A stretch of 53,708 nucleotides of DNA from NCBI GenBank assembly GCA_937889225.1, contig CALAST010000016.1, positions 1 to 53,708 of the forward strand, written 5' to 3'. Shown here piece after piece: positions 17,990-26,398 of this stretch. The position numbers and the translations under genes were made by a program. The notes beneath the pieces are model-generated. The model searched no databases. It was not told where the DNA came from and was given only the letters and a program-made list of their open reading frames with translations. The stretch's first letter is position 1, and each line of letters starts with the position of its first letter. Source of the stretch: an uncultured Lachnobacterium sp. (GTDB taxonomy: Bacteria > Bacillota > Clostridia > Lachnospirales > Lachnospiraceae).

Positions 17990-18750
17990 TAACCAAACCT
18001 CCCTGTAATATAATCTTCTGTTCGTTTATCTTTTGGATAAGAGAACATCGTTTTTGTATTTGCAAATTCTACCATTTCCCCTACAAGGAAAAATGCAGTA
18101 TCATCAGAAACACGTGCCGCCTGCTGCATATTGTGCGTAACAACGACAACGGTATATTTTTTCTTTAAATCCTCCATTAATTCCTCAATCTTCAAAGTTG
18201 AAATCGGGTCCAATGCAGAAGTTGGTTCATCCATCAGCAAAATTTCCGGTTCTACTGCAAGTGCTCTTGCGATACAAATTCGCTGCTGCTGTCCGCCGGA
18301 AAGACCTAATGCCGATTTTTTCAAACGGTCTTTTACTTCATCAAAAATTGCCGCACCACGTAAACTTTCTTCCACAATTCGGTCTAAAGTCGCCTTGTCC
18401 TTAATGCCATGCACTCTCGGACCATAGGCAATATTATCATAAATGCTCATTGGAAATGGATTTGGCTGCTGGAATACCATACCAACTTTCTTGCGAAGAA
18501 TGGTAGTATCTACGTTTGGAGCATAAATATTTTCTTCATCAATCGTCACTTCTCCGCTGATTTTCACGCTATCAATCAAATCGTTCATACGATTTAGCGT
18601 TTTTAAAAATGTGGATTTCCCACAACCGGAAGGACCGATAAAAGCAGTTACGCTTTTTTCTTTGATATCCATATCGATATTTTTTAGGGCGTGATTTTCG
18701 CCATAATAAAGGTCTAAATTACGCACCTTGATTTTTGTTTGTTTTTCCAT
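17989..18750 (-). CDS. pstB: Phosphate ABC transporter ATPase PstB
   Basis: A 253-residue ATPase driving phosphate import with PstSCA. Visible motifs are Walker A GPSGCGKST, Q-loop MVFQQPNPFPMSIYDN, signature LSGGQQQR, Walker B ILLMDEPTSALD and switch His VVTHNMQQA. The PNPFPMSIYDNIAYGPR segment is specific for PstB. It starts after GGAGAAACAG, 73 bp after pstA, and overlaps phoU. Confidence 0.97.
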   Translation of the reverse strand: MEKQTKIKVRNLDLYYGENHALKNIDMDIKEKSVTAFIGPSGCGKSTFLKTLNRMNDLIDSVKISGEVTIDEENIYAPNVDTTILRKKVGMVFQQPNPFPMSIYDNIAYGPRVHGIKDKATLDRIVEESLRGAAIFDEVKDRLKKSALGLSGGQQQRICIARALAVEPEILLMDEPTSALDPISTLKIEELMEDLKKKYTVVVVTHNMQQAARVSDDTAFFLVGEMVEFANTKTMFSYPKDKRTEDYITGRFG

Positions 18751-18823
18751 CTGTTTCTCCTATAAATTTCAAGCCTATTGAAACATCAACTCTTGCAGAT
18801 AATATTTTTGAATATATTTTCAA

Positions 18824-19693
18824 TTACTTCAAATTATTTACATCAAATTTCTTTGCCAAAAACTTCGTAATAAAGTTGATTCCAAGCACCACCACAAGAA
18901 GTACTACTGCAATACCAAATGCCACATCATATTCTCCTTTTGTTGCACTTAAATAAAGCTGAATCGTAAGCGTTCCGCCTGACTCAAAAATTTTATTTAA
19001 ATACCCTTTTATACCTACAGGCAGTAAATCCCCACTTCCTGCCGTATATAAAAGTGCTGCTGATTCTCCCACAATTCGCCCAATCGCTAAGATAACACCT
19101 GTAATAATGCCGGGCATGGCGGATGGAAGTAAAATGGTACGAATCATATACCATTTTCCTGTTCCAAGACCAATTGCCCCGTTTCGATAACTGTCCGGTA
19201 CGGTTTTTAATGCTTCCTGCGTATTTCTTGTAACAAGAGGCAGAACCATAAGTGTCAATGTCAATGTACCTGTTAGAATCGAATAACTTAGTCCCAAGGT
19301 CTCACCAAAGAACATCATGCCAAACAAACCAAAAATGATGGAGGGAATACCGGATAATGTCTCTGTTGCAAGTTCAATCAATTTTACAAATTTCCCCGGT
19401 TTTGCATATTCATTTAAGTAAATCGCTGTTCCCACACCAATCGGAGTTACAATCAGCATGGTCAATAAAATAATATAAATGGTATTTAAAATATTGCCTG
19501 CAATTCCAACCGTTCCTCTTAAAATACTACTTGTAGTTGTTAAAAATTCCCCATTTACCTTATCAAAACCATTCAAAAATACAAATGCTACGATTCCCAC
19601 AAGAAGAAACACCGAAAATGCTGCACTCATATAAATCAATGCATATGCTAACGCATCAAGGATTCGATTTTTCTTTCCATAAATACTTACCAC
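18824..19693 (-). CDS. pstA: Phosphate ABC transporter permease PstA
   Basis: A 289-residue membrane subunit with about six helices and the permease EAA-like loop (ALKTVPDSYRNGAIGLGTGKW). It begins at a GTG that shares its first base with the pstC stop codon TAG, which indicates coupling. The middle has the Pst-specific segment ETLSGIPSIIFGLFG. Confidence 0.95.
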   Translation of the reverse strand: MVSIYGKKNRILDALAYALIYMSAAFSVFLLVGIVAFVFLNGFDKVNGEFLTTTSSILRGTVGIAGNILNTIYIILLTMLIVTPIGVGTAIYLNEYAKPGKFVKLIELATETLSGIPSIIFGLFGMMFFGETLGLSYSILTGTLTLTLMVLPLVTRNTQEALKTVPDSYRNGAIGLGTGKWYMIRTILLPSAMPGIITGVILAIGRIVGESAALLYTAGSGDLLPVGIKGYLNKIFESGGTLTIQLYLSATKGEYDVAFGIAVVLLVVVLGINFITKFLAKKFDVNNLK

Positions 19694-20619
19694 TAACTTT
19701 CATCCCCTTTCTGAATTATTCGTGTCAGAACCAGATTGGTAAATAAAATAAATACAAAAAGCACAAGACCAATTGCAAACAACACCTGTCTGTGAAGTCC
19801 TTCCGAATAACTCATTTCGCTGACAATCGCTGTTGTAAGGAATTTTACAGAGTTAAATGGAAGCGGTAAATTTACAGAACCACCCGCAACCATATTAATT
19901 GCCATTGCTTCTCCTAATGCTCTGCCGAGTCCTAACACAATCGCTGTCATAATTCCTGATTTTGCTGCCGGAATTACGACTTTAAAAATTGTCTGGATTT
20001 TTGTTGCTCCCAATGCTAATGAAGCAGATTTTAGTGCCGGTTGTACTGCTTTAATCGAAGATGTACTGATATTAATTACTGTTGGCAAAATCATAATTGC
20101 CAAAACTAAAATAGCAGAAAGCAAATTCGCACCACCCGTAAACTGATGCTCATTTGCGTTTGCAAAAATTCTTTTTTCAATTTCATACATCCATGGTTTT
20201 AAAATCATAACACCAACAAGACCATAAATAACCGAAGGAATCGCTGCTAAAAGCTCTACTGCCGGCTGTACTATAGCCGTAATCCGTTTATCGGCTACCT
20301 CTGCAAGAAATACGGCACTTAATACTCCTATCGGCACACCAATCAAAAGTGCCGCTGCTGTACCAATAATAGACGTCAAAATAACATAAAAAATACCAAA
20401 TACCGGTGTTTGTGCTGTCGGTTTCCATTCTGTTTCAAATAACAGTTCGGTAACTCCGACTTTCGAAAAAGCCGGAGTTCCTATCATAATCATATAAATG
20501 GTTATAGAAAACACTGCTGCTATCGCTACGATTGCAAAAACTTTAAATATTCTTTCCGCTATGGATTCAACTGTATTTTTTACTTTTTTATTTTGGATAA
20601 TCGATAACTTTGTTTCCAT
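19693..20619 (-). CDS. pstC: Phosphate ABC transporter permease PstC
   Basis: A 308-residue membrane permease. An N-terminal cytoplasmic tail and first helix are followed by the conserved ELLAAIPSVIYGLVGVMIL and the loop SIKAVQPALKSASLALGATK. The gene starts 11 bp after pstS and overlaps pstA by one base, as in a compact operon. Confidence 0.95.
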   Translation of the reverse strand: METKLSIIQNKKVKNTVESIAERIFKVFAIVAIAAVFSITIYMIMIGTPAFSKVGVTELLFETEWKPTAQTPVFGIFYVILTSIIGTAAALLIGVPIGVLSAVFLAEVADKRITAIVQPAVELLAAIPSVIYGLVGVMILKPWMYEIEKRIFANANEHQFTGGANLLSAILVLAIMILPTVINISTSSIKAVQPALKSASLALGATKIQTIFKVVIPAAKSGIMTAIVLGLGRALGEAMAINMVAGGSVNLPLPFNSVKFLTTAIVSEMSYSEGLHRQVLFAIGLVLFVFILFTNLVLTRIIQKGDES

Positions 20620-20630
20620 TTTCTTTTCCC

Positions 20631-21497
20631 TTACTGTGGAAGAATCAAACCTACCTGTTCGATAATTGCCTGTCCTTCTTCCGATGCTACATATTCGAAA
20701 AATGCCTGTGTAAGTTCATCCTGTTCGCTAATTTCACCTTTTGTTGCCATTACAAATGGTCTGGAAAGAGAGTAAGAACCACCTGCAATATTTTCTGCTG
20801 TTGCTTCCACACCATCTAATTTTACGGTTGCTACGGTATCATTGATAACATCCAAAGAAACATAGCCGATTGCCCCCGGTGTTGCTGCTACATTTGCAAG
20901 TACGGTTCCTGTTGAATCCAATTCCTGTGCATATGCACATGCATCTTCAATCTTAAGAAGTTCTTCAAATGCACCTCTTGTACCGGAACCTGCTTCACGA
21001 CCAATTACAACGATTGGAGAATTTTCACCGCCAAGTTCACTCCAGTTTTTGATTTCGCCTGTGTAAATCTTTGTAAGTTCTTCTGTTGTAATATCTGTTA
21101 CTGTATTTGCTTTATCTACAATAACAGCAATTCCATCAATAGCTATAATATTTTCTACTGCACCTTCATTAATTTCTGCTTCTTTTAAATTTCTGGATGC
21201 ATTTCCAATGTTTACACTGCCATTTAATACCTGTTCAATTCCGGCAGAAGAACCATTAAATTCCACATTTACGGTTACACCTTTATTTTTTGCCATAAAT
21301 CCTTCCTGAAGTGCTTTTGCTACTTTGTCCATAGAGGTACTTCCTGACAATGTAATGCTTCCGCTTAAAGAACCTGTCTGTTGTGTATCTGTACCTTTGT
21401 TATTGTCTGTGTCACTCCCACCACAAGCAGTCAAACATCCCATTGTAAGCACTGCCGCTGTAAGTAAAGTTACCAGTTTTGTTAATCTTTTTTTCAT
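20631..21497 (-). CDS. pstS: Phosphate-binding lipoprotein PstS
   Basis: About 288 residues. A signal peptide ends in the lipobox LTAC with lipidated C25, followed by an Asp/Asn/Gln-rich linker. The binding domain has SGSTSMDKVAKALQEGF, FNGSSAGIEQVLNG, REAGSGTRGAFEELL and TPGAIGYVSLDV, the usual phosphate-cradling segments. The ATG at 21497 follows AAAGGAA at a proper distance; the upstream ATG at 21515 does not. First gene of pstSCAB-phoU, with Pho boxes upstream. Confidence 0.96.
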   Translation of the reverse strand: MKKRLTKLVTLLTAAVLTMGCLTACGGSDTDNNKGTDTQQTGSLSGSITLSGSTSMDKVAKALQEGFMAKNKGVTVNVEFNGSSAGIEQVLNGSVNIGNASRNLKEAEINEGAVENIIAIDGIAVIVDKANTVTDITTEELTKIYTGEIKNWSELGGENSPIVVIGREAGSGTRGAFEELLKIEDACAYAQELDSTGTVLANVAATPGAIGYVSLDVINDTVATVKLDGVEATAENIAGGSYSLSRPFVMATKGEISEQDELTQAFFEYVASEEGQAIIEQVGLILPQ

Positions 21498-21712
21498 TTC
21501 AATCATTCCTTTCATGTTACCATTTTTGTTACAGATACATTACGATCTTCCGAATTCGCATGACTTTCAGAATTTACATATGTCACGCAGATATTCACAA
21601 TCGGCTTTGCTACTGTATGTCATATCAGAATTTATGCACCTCATAATATATCTGCAATTTGTGATTACAAGAGAACTATAATATCGTAACGTAAAATCTA
21701 CTATCATAGTTT

Positions 21713-21746
21713 TGTAAAGGTTTTGTAAATTTACAAAGGTTTTACA
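21713..21746. promoter_or_regulatory. Divergent Pho boxes between pstS and the VTC gene
   Basis: On the minus strand, toward pstS, TTTACA occurs at 21718-21713 and 21729-21724, exactly 11 bp apart. On the plus strand, toward the polyphosphate gene, TTTACA occurs at 21730-21735 and 21741-21746, also 11 bp apart. This matches PhoP/PhoB direct-repeat architecture. The two sets form one large inverted arrangement. The 21498-21836 gap contains no gene. Confidence 0.8.
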
Positions 21747-21836
21747 TTCCATCATACATTTTTCACATTTTGGGTTTATTCTAAACATGACTTGAAAATA
21801 ATACCGTTATTCCCATTCATCATGGAGGAGATTCTT

Positions 21837-22565
21837 TTGGCTGACCAAATGACATTTAAGCGACATGAAATCAAATATATGATTACAACAGAACAATTTT
21901 CTACTATAAAAGACACATTTTCTGAATATATGATTGCAGATAAACATGGAAAAAATACCATTTGCAGCTTATATTATGACACACCGGACTTTCTTTTGAT
22001 TCGTCGCTCAATTGAACATCCCGTTTATAAAGAAAAACTGCGTCTGCGAAGCTATGGAGTTGCAAAAAGTGAGACACCTGTGTTTGTGGAATTAAAAAAG
22101 AAATATAAAAAAGTTGTTTATAAAAGAAGAATCCTGCTTCCCGAAAGAGAAGCCATGACCTATCTATCTTGTGGACAAATTGAAAAAACTTCACAGATTA
22201 CAAAAGAACTTGATTATTTTATGGAATTTTATAAAAATTTACAGCCAACTATGTTCCTTAGTTACAGCCGAGAAGCGTTTTATGCAAAGGACAATCCTGA
22301 ATTTCGTATTACGTTTGATACAGACATTCTATGGCGTAATTATGACTTATGTTTAACCAAAGGAATTTATGGAACTCCGGTTTTAGAACCGGATAAAATA
22401 CTTATGGAAATAAAGACAGCAGATGCCATTCCATTGTGGCTTGTGCAACTGCTGAGTGAACATAAAATTTATAAAACTTCTTTTTCAAAATACGGGACAG
22501 CTTATCGTACTATATTAAGAGACTTGCAATATGCACAAGGAAACAACTCTTGTTTTATGCCATAA
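21837..22565 (+). CDS. VTC-domain polyphosphate polymerase
   Basis: About 242 residues spanning one VTC domain, the triphosphate-tunnel fold that makes polyphosphate from ATP in the eukaryotic VTC complex. Basic and acidic tunnel residues are visible: FKRHEIKYMI at the start, SLYYDTPDFLLIRRS, EKLRLRSYG, FVELKKKYKKVVYKRR, ITFDTDI, LMEIKTAD and SFSKYGTAY. The TTG at 21837 follows GGAGGAG at six bases; no other in-frame start has a ribosome site at proper spacing. It is divergent from pstS with shared Pho boxes and is followed 176 bp later by a DUF4956 membrane protein, a common partner. Cytosolic. Confidence 0.88.
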   Translation: MADQMTFKRHEIKYMITTEQFSTIKDTFSEYMIADKHGKNTICSLYYDTPDFLLIRRSIEHPVYKEKLRLRSYGVAKSETPVFVELKKKYKKVVYKRRILLPEREAMTYLSCGQIEKTSQITKELDYFMEFYKNLQPTMFLSYSREAFYAKDNPEFRITFDTDILWRNYDLCLTKGIYGTPVLEPDKILMEIKTADAIPLWLVQLLSEHKIYKTSFSKYGTAYRTILRDLQYAQGNNSCFMP

Positions 22566-22741
22566 ACTATAAATACGCTAAAATTTGCAGATTTCCCAAT
22601 CCATGCAACGATTTATTGACCAAATCTTACGATTTTTAGAATATCTTCATACAGAAGAATCCTTCGTTTTTATATTATAATTTTTCTACACAACTTTATA
22701 TATAAAATCATTACAAATACCAATTCAGAAAGGACTTTACT

Positions 22742-23434
22742 ATGTTAGACTTTTTATCCTCCGGAATTTTAAATTCCGCAACTGCTTCCATTACTATATT
22801 TCAGTTTATACTTTATATTGCTATCAGTTTACTTATTGGACTATTTCTTGCATTCGTATATGCCTACAAAAGCCGTTATACCAAAAGTTTTCTTGTCACC
22901 TTGGCTTTGTTGCCCGCCGTTGTATGCGTTGTAATTATGATGGTAAACGGTAATGTAGGTGCAGGAGTAGCGGTAGCGGGCACTTTCAGTCTTGTCCGTT
23001 TTCGTTCTGTTCCGGGAACTGCTCGTGATATCGGAACGATTTTTCTCGCTATGGGTGCAGGGTTAATTGCCGGCATGGGCTATTTAGGATTTGCAGTTAT
23101 TTTTACGCTTATTATGGGAACTGCCATGATGCTCTATACTTTGCTTGGATTTGGGACGAGCCGGAAACCATCTTGCGATAAAACTTTACGTATTACGATT
23201 CCGGAAGACTTGAATTATTCCAAAATTTTTGATGACCTTTTAAATGAATACACAACCTATCATGAACTCATTTCCGTAAAAACCACAAATATGGGAAGTT
23301 TATTTAAACTGGTTTACAATATTACATTAAAGGATAGTTCCAAAGAGAAGGAATTCATTGATATGCTTCGTTGTCGAAACGGAAATTTGGAAATTTGTAT
23401 TTGCAGACAGGAGATAAATTCGGCGGAATTATAA
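22742..23434 (+). CDS. DUF4956 membrane protein
   Basis: 230 residues with an N-terminal membrane part of four to five helices (about 15-140, including AVAGTFSLVRFRSVPGTARDI, which is characteristic of the family) and a soluble C-terminal domain of about 85 residues. DUF4956 proteins often accompany VTC-domain polymerases and may anchor or couple them to the membrane; that function is inferred from gene association. The start follows AGAAAGGAC. Likely co-transcribed with the polymerase. Confidence 0.85.
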   Translation: MLDFLSSGILNSATASITIFQFILYIAISLLIGLFLAFVYAYKSRYTKSFLVTLALLPAVVCVVIMMVNGNVGAGVAVAGTFSLVRFRSVPGTARDIGTIFLAMGAGLIAGMGYLGFAVIFTLIMGTAMMLYTLLGFGTSRKPSCDKTLRITIPEDLNYSKIFDDLLNEYTTYHELISVKTTNMGSLFKLVYNITLKDSSKEKEFIDMLRCRNGNLEICICRQEINSAEL

Positions 23435-23460
23435 AATACATGTTTTATCAAATGCATACT

Positions 23461-23554
23461 CGTGAGTTTTTAAGTTGGGGGTATAGGAGTTCTTTTTTTG
23501 CTTTCTATACCCCAAGTAAACTTGGATGTTAGATTTTTCATTGTCGAACTCACG
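23461..23554 (+). terminator. Nested hairpin after DUF4956
   Basis: Outer arms CGTGAGTT (23461-23468) and AACTCACG (23547-23554) enclose an inner stem GGGGTATAG/CTATACCCC (23478-23486 and 23504-23512). No strong T-run follows. It probably ends or stabilises the VTC-DUF4956 transcript. Confidence 0.55.
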
Positions 23555-23566
23555 TTAATTATCATC

Positions 23567-23609
23567 AAAAAACTCATGCTGCCCCTTAAAGAGACAACAT
23601 GAGTTTTTT
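23567..23609. terminator. Bidirectional terminator
   Basis: AAAAAACTCATG (23567-23578) pairs perfectly with CATGAGTTTTTT (23598-23609). It separates the rightward VTC unit from the leftward HIT gene. Confidence 0.85.
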
Positions 23610-23610
23610 C

Positions 23611-23663
23611 TATCTGCTTTGCTACTTTCTCATAATCGAATATCACTTCGTGGTTTCGGTTAC
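23611..23663 (+). repeat. Dispersed repeat family A, degenerate copy
   Basis: TGCTTTGCTACTTTCTCATA then ATCGAAT, a small hairpin, and TTTCGGTTA. This matches the architecture of the copies at 37950 and 38651, with mismatches. Confidence 0.5.
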
Positions 23664-23664
23664 A

Positions 23665-24087
23665 TTACAGATTTGCTTTGATTTTTTCAATCATTTCTGC
23701 ATACTGTTCATCTGTTAAGTATACTCTGTCCGGATTCATTGCAAATACGCCGCCCCATTCAAATGGGTCATCTTCGTATTTTGGAACGAGGTGCATATGT
23801 AAGTGACATCCTGTATCACCATAAGCTCCGTAGTTTACTTTCTTTGGTGCAAATGCTTTGTGAAGTGCTTTTGCAGCTCTTGCTACGTCTGCCATAAATA
23901 AATTACGTTCTTCATCACTAATGCTAACGATTTCACTTACATGGTCTTTGTAAGCTACGATAACACGTCCCGGATGGCTCTGTTCTTTGAAAAGAATCAA
24001 CTGGCTTACTTCTAAATCACAAATTTCAATACCGAACTTATCTAAAAGTTCTCCCCTCATACAATATCCGCAATTACAATCTTTCAT
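23665..24087 (-). CDS. HIT-family nucleotide hydrolase/transferase
   Basis: About 140 residues with the histidine triad H95-L-H97-M-H99 (GCHLHMHLVPKY), which hydrolyses nucleoside phosphoramidate-type bonds. The N-terminus has C4, C6 and C9 (CNCGYC), probably a zinc site. The ATG at 24087 follows GAAGGAAT; the 30 extra codons upstream (to 24177) include no ribosome site and do not fit the family. Cytoplasmic; substrate not determined. Confidence 0.9.
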   Translation of the reverse strand: MKDCNCGYCMRGELLDKFGIEICDLEVSQLILFKEQSHPGRVIVAYKDHVSEIVSISDEERNLFMADVARAAKALHKAFAPKKVNYGAYGDTGCHLHMHLVPKYEDDPFEWGGVFAMNPDRVYLTDEQYAEMIEKIKANL

Positions 24088-24173
24088 AATTCCTTCATTC
24101 CTTTCCCTAAAAAGTTTTATAGCGTTGTTATGGTGTATGTGTAACCATACTGTAAATTTATCATATACTCTTT

Positions 24174-24494
24174 TCACAAAAACTGCAATTCTTTTTGTGC
24201 TTTTTTGTGGAAAAAGGTAAATTTTATGTTACTAGTTATTTGTGAACAGTAACATTTTATTGTTTCATAAATTTTTGATTCACGTATCATATCATAATCC
24301 ACTTCGTCTGCTTTGAGCATCATGTTTGCACCCTCGGATTTCTGTAAAACGAAAAATCTCTGTCGCCATCCCGAAATGTATGTACAAATGCAAGTGTTGT
24401 ACGCACTTCCTTGTTCACTGCTGCCTGACATAGCAAAATCAATTAACAATTCTCCCAATGCTACGACATCATATTTTTTTGTATTCTGTTCCAC
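24174..24494 (-). pseudogene. Fructokinase/PfkB sugar kinase, deleted and frameshifted
   Basis: The GTG at 24494 begins a normal PfkB N-terminus (YDVVALGELLIDFAMSGSSEQG). About 90 residues are then missing. From near 24405 another frame encodes TTLAFVHTFRDGDRDFSFYR, a PfkB mid-segment. A further shift returns to the first frame with GANMMLKADEVDYDMIRESK. Homology ends near 24270 and the C-terminal half with the catalytic GAGD is absent. It is beyond repair by one frameshift. It lies downstream of a sugar isomerase gene on the same strand, suggesting a former isomerase-kinase pathway. Confidence 0.85.
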
Positions 24495-24513
24495 TTTTTC
24501 TTCCCCATCTTTC

Positions 24514-24556
24514 TAAGCGGATATCGCAATCCTCCTTGCTACTTGTTCATAATCGA
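24514..24556 (+). repeat. Dispersed repeat family A, degenerate copy
   Basis: AAGCGGATATCGCAATCC then TCCTTGCTACTTGTTCATAA and TCG, parallel to the copies at 37950 and 38651 with several changes. Confidence 0.55.
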
Positions 24557-24652
24557 CACTCCATGCAGTTAAATCTGCATTCCGGATACATGAAACTTAA
24601 GCTGACCTGCTTCCTATGGACTTGGTTCACTTAGTTTCATTGTAAATAGTTG

Positions 24653-25897
24653 CTATCGCACCTTGTTATTTTTCACTGCCACAGCAATCGAAGTATCTAC
24701 CGCATAATACGGAATCAATGTTGCCTGTACTGCATGATACAAATCAGACTTGCCAGGCCATACCGTACCAATCACTTCATTCTTCTGATTCAACTGATGG
24801 TACCATGAGCCATTTACATGGTCTAATACTTTTTCATCCAGATATTGCATAAATTCTGCATAATTATCTGCATATTTCTTATTATTAGTTACACGATAAA
24901 GAACTGCTGCTGTATTAATTGCTTCTGCTAATGTCCAATGCATTCTATCATGAACTACCGGCTTACCTTCCCAATCTGTTGTATAAACAATTCCCGGTGC
25001 ACCATCTGCATTCCATGCATCTTCTACTGCTCTATTAAACAAATTCTCTGCCAGTTCTAAATATTTAGAGGCATCTTCTTTATTTTCATATGTAGATATT
25101 GCCCATTGTGTAATTAATCTTGCCCATTCAAGTCCATGCCCCGGTGTTGCACCATATGGTTTAAACTGGTCATCCGGCTTTTCCTTATTGCATTCCAAAT
25201 CTGCTATCCACTCTTTTGAAAAATGTTCCGGAATTCTATAATGATTCTCTGCTGCCCAACCTGCAACATGGTCAATAATACGACCTGCTCTTACACGATA
25301 TTTTTCATCTCCCGTTACATCCGCTACTGCTAAAAATGCTTCTACCGTGTGCATATTTGCATTTAATCCGCGATAATCATCCAAAAAGGTAAACTCTGTA
25401 TTCCATGTATCACAGGAAAGTCCTTCTTCTTCATTCCAGAAATATTTGTCATAAAGTGCTAATGCTTCGTCCAATAATTCTTTTGCACCTGCTCTATCAG
25501 CAAGAACTGCGGAAGATGCCGCCAAAATAACAAATGCATGTGCATAACATTGTTTGTTTGGAAGAATTTCATTATTTGCACTTAAGCCTGCATACCATCC
25601 GCCATTTTCTTTGTCATGCAGTTCCCCAAGCAAACCTTTTAAACCTGCATCTGCTAATTCTTTGCTTCCCTCATGTCCTAAAAATCCTGCTATGCTGTAC
25701 ACATGCACCATACGGCTTGTAATCCATGTTTCTCTATTTCGTTCTTTCCATGGCTCTCCATCGTCTCCAAGATAATAAGAACTGCCCCCCGGTGATGGAA
25801 ACTTGTGTCCAAAATTAAATAATGTATTTCTTATCTCTTTTAAAAATTCTTTGTTTTCCGGTGTATCAATTATAATTTTTTTGTTTATATTATCCAT
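24653..25897 (-). CDS. AGE-family sugar epimerase/isomerase
   Basis: 414 residues of the N-acylglucosamine 2-epimerase (alpha/alpha-barrel) superfamily, closest in motifs to YihS/mannose-isomerase types: ETWITSRMVHVYSIAG, KQCYAHAFVILAASSA, NANMHTVEAFLA, TPGHGLEWARL, HWTLAEAINTAA and WPGKSDLYHAVQA. The two candidate catalytic histidines are in PGHGLEW and DLYHAVQA. It probably interconverts an aldose and ketose (mannose-fructose or a relative), but cellobiose 2-epimerase activity cannot be excluded. The start follows GAAGGAGT. The neighbouring fructokinase is broken. Confidence 0.85.
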   Translation of the reverse strand: MDNINKKIIIDTPENKEFLKEIRNTLFNFGHKFPSPGGSSYYLGDDGEPWKERNRETWITSRMVHVYSIAGFLGHEGSKELADAGLKGLLGELHDKENGGWYAGLSANNEILPNKQCYAHAFVILAASSAVLADRAGAKELLDEALALYDKYFWNEEEGLSCDTWNTEFTFLDDYRGLNANMHTVEAFLAVADVTGDEKYRVRAGRIIDHVAGWAAENHYRIPEHFSKEWIADLECNKEKPDDQFKPYGATPGHGLEWARLITQWAISTYENKEDASKYLELAENLFNRAVEDAWNADGAPGIVYTTDWEGKPVVHDRMHWTLAEAINTAAVLYRVTNNKKYADNYAEFMQYLDEKVLDHVNGSWYHQLNQKNEVIGTVWPGKSDLYHAVQATLIPYYAVDTSIAVAVKNNKVR

Positions 25898-26038
25898 TTT
25901 TTACACTCCTTCTTGTGAATTTTTCGACATTTTATACAAATATTATACTTCACAAATGATACTTTGTACATATTATTCTCCACTTTAATTTGTGAAACCT
26001 CGTTTTGGTTTCACGATTAAAATTTAAATAATCCCCTC

Positions 26039-26067
26039 TTGACTTTAATATGCTAAAGTGTTAATAT
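26039..26067 (+). promoter_or_regulatory. Promoter of the yerC-his operon
   Basis: TTGACT (26039-26044), 17 bp, TAATAT (26062-26067). CTTTA-N6-TAAAG (26043-26058) and a repeated TTAATATG lie across the promoter and could be an operator for the TrpR-like product of the first gene. Confidence 0.7.
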
Positions 26068-26101
26068 GATAAAACATTAATGCAAAGAGGTACAATCAAA
26101 T

Positions 26102-26398
26102 ATGACTTTTCATTCCGAATCAATAGACAGGCTCTATCAGGCAATTGCCACATTAGAAACAAAAGAAGAATGCCGCATGTTTTTTGAAGATATCTGTACA
26201 ATCAAAGAATTGCAGGATATGTCACAGCGGCTTGATACCGCCATTTTATTATCCGAAGGACTTAGCTATCAGAAAATTCGACAGCAGGTTGAAGTTAGTA
26301 CCGCTACAATTGGCAGAGTCAGCAAATGCTTAAATTATGGCAGCGGCGGATACAAAAAAGTAATCAACAAATTAAAACAGGAGAACGAGAAAACATGA
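26102..26398 (+). CDS. YerC/YecD-type TrpR-like regulator
   Basis: A 98-residue all-helical DNA-binding protein of the TrpR superfamily. The helix-turn-helix is about 55-80 (GLSYQKIRQQVEVSTATIGRVSKCL) and the core has EECRMFFEDICTIKELQDMSQR. Members are often found beside his or trp genes in Firmicutes. It follows AGAGG and overlaps the start of hisZG by four bases (ATGA). It probably represses this operon, perhaps with histidine or another co-repressor; that is inference. Confidence 0.88.
   Translation: MTFHSESIDRLYQAIATLETKEECRMFFEDICTIKELQDMSQRLDTAILLSEGLSYQKIRQQVEVSTATIGRVSKCLNYGSGGYKKVINKLKQENEKT

Noticed and set aside
25898..26101. T-box riboswitch before the histidine operon
   Set aside because: The region is only about 200 bp, holds the divergent AGE-gene start and shows no specifier stem or T-box sequence.
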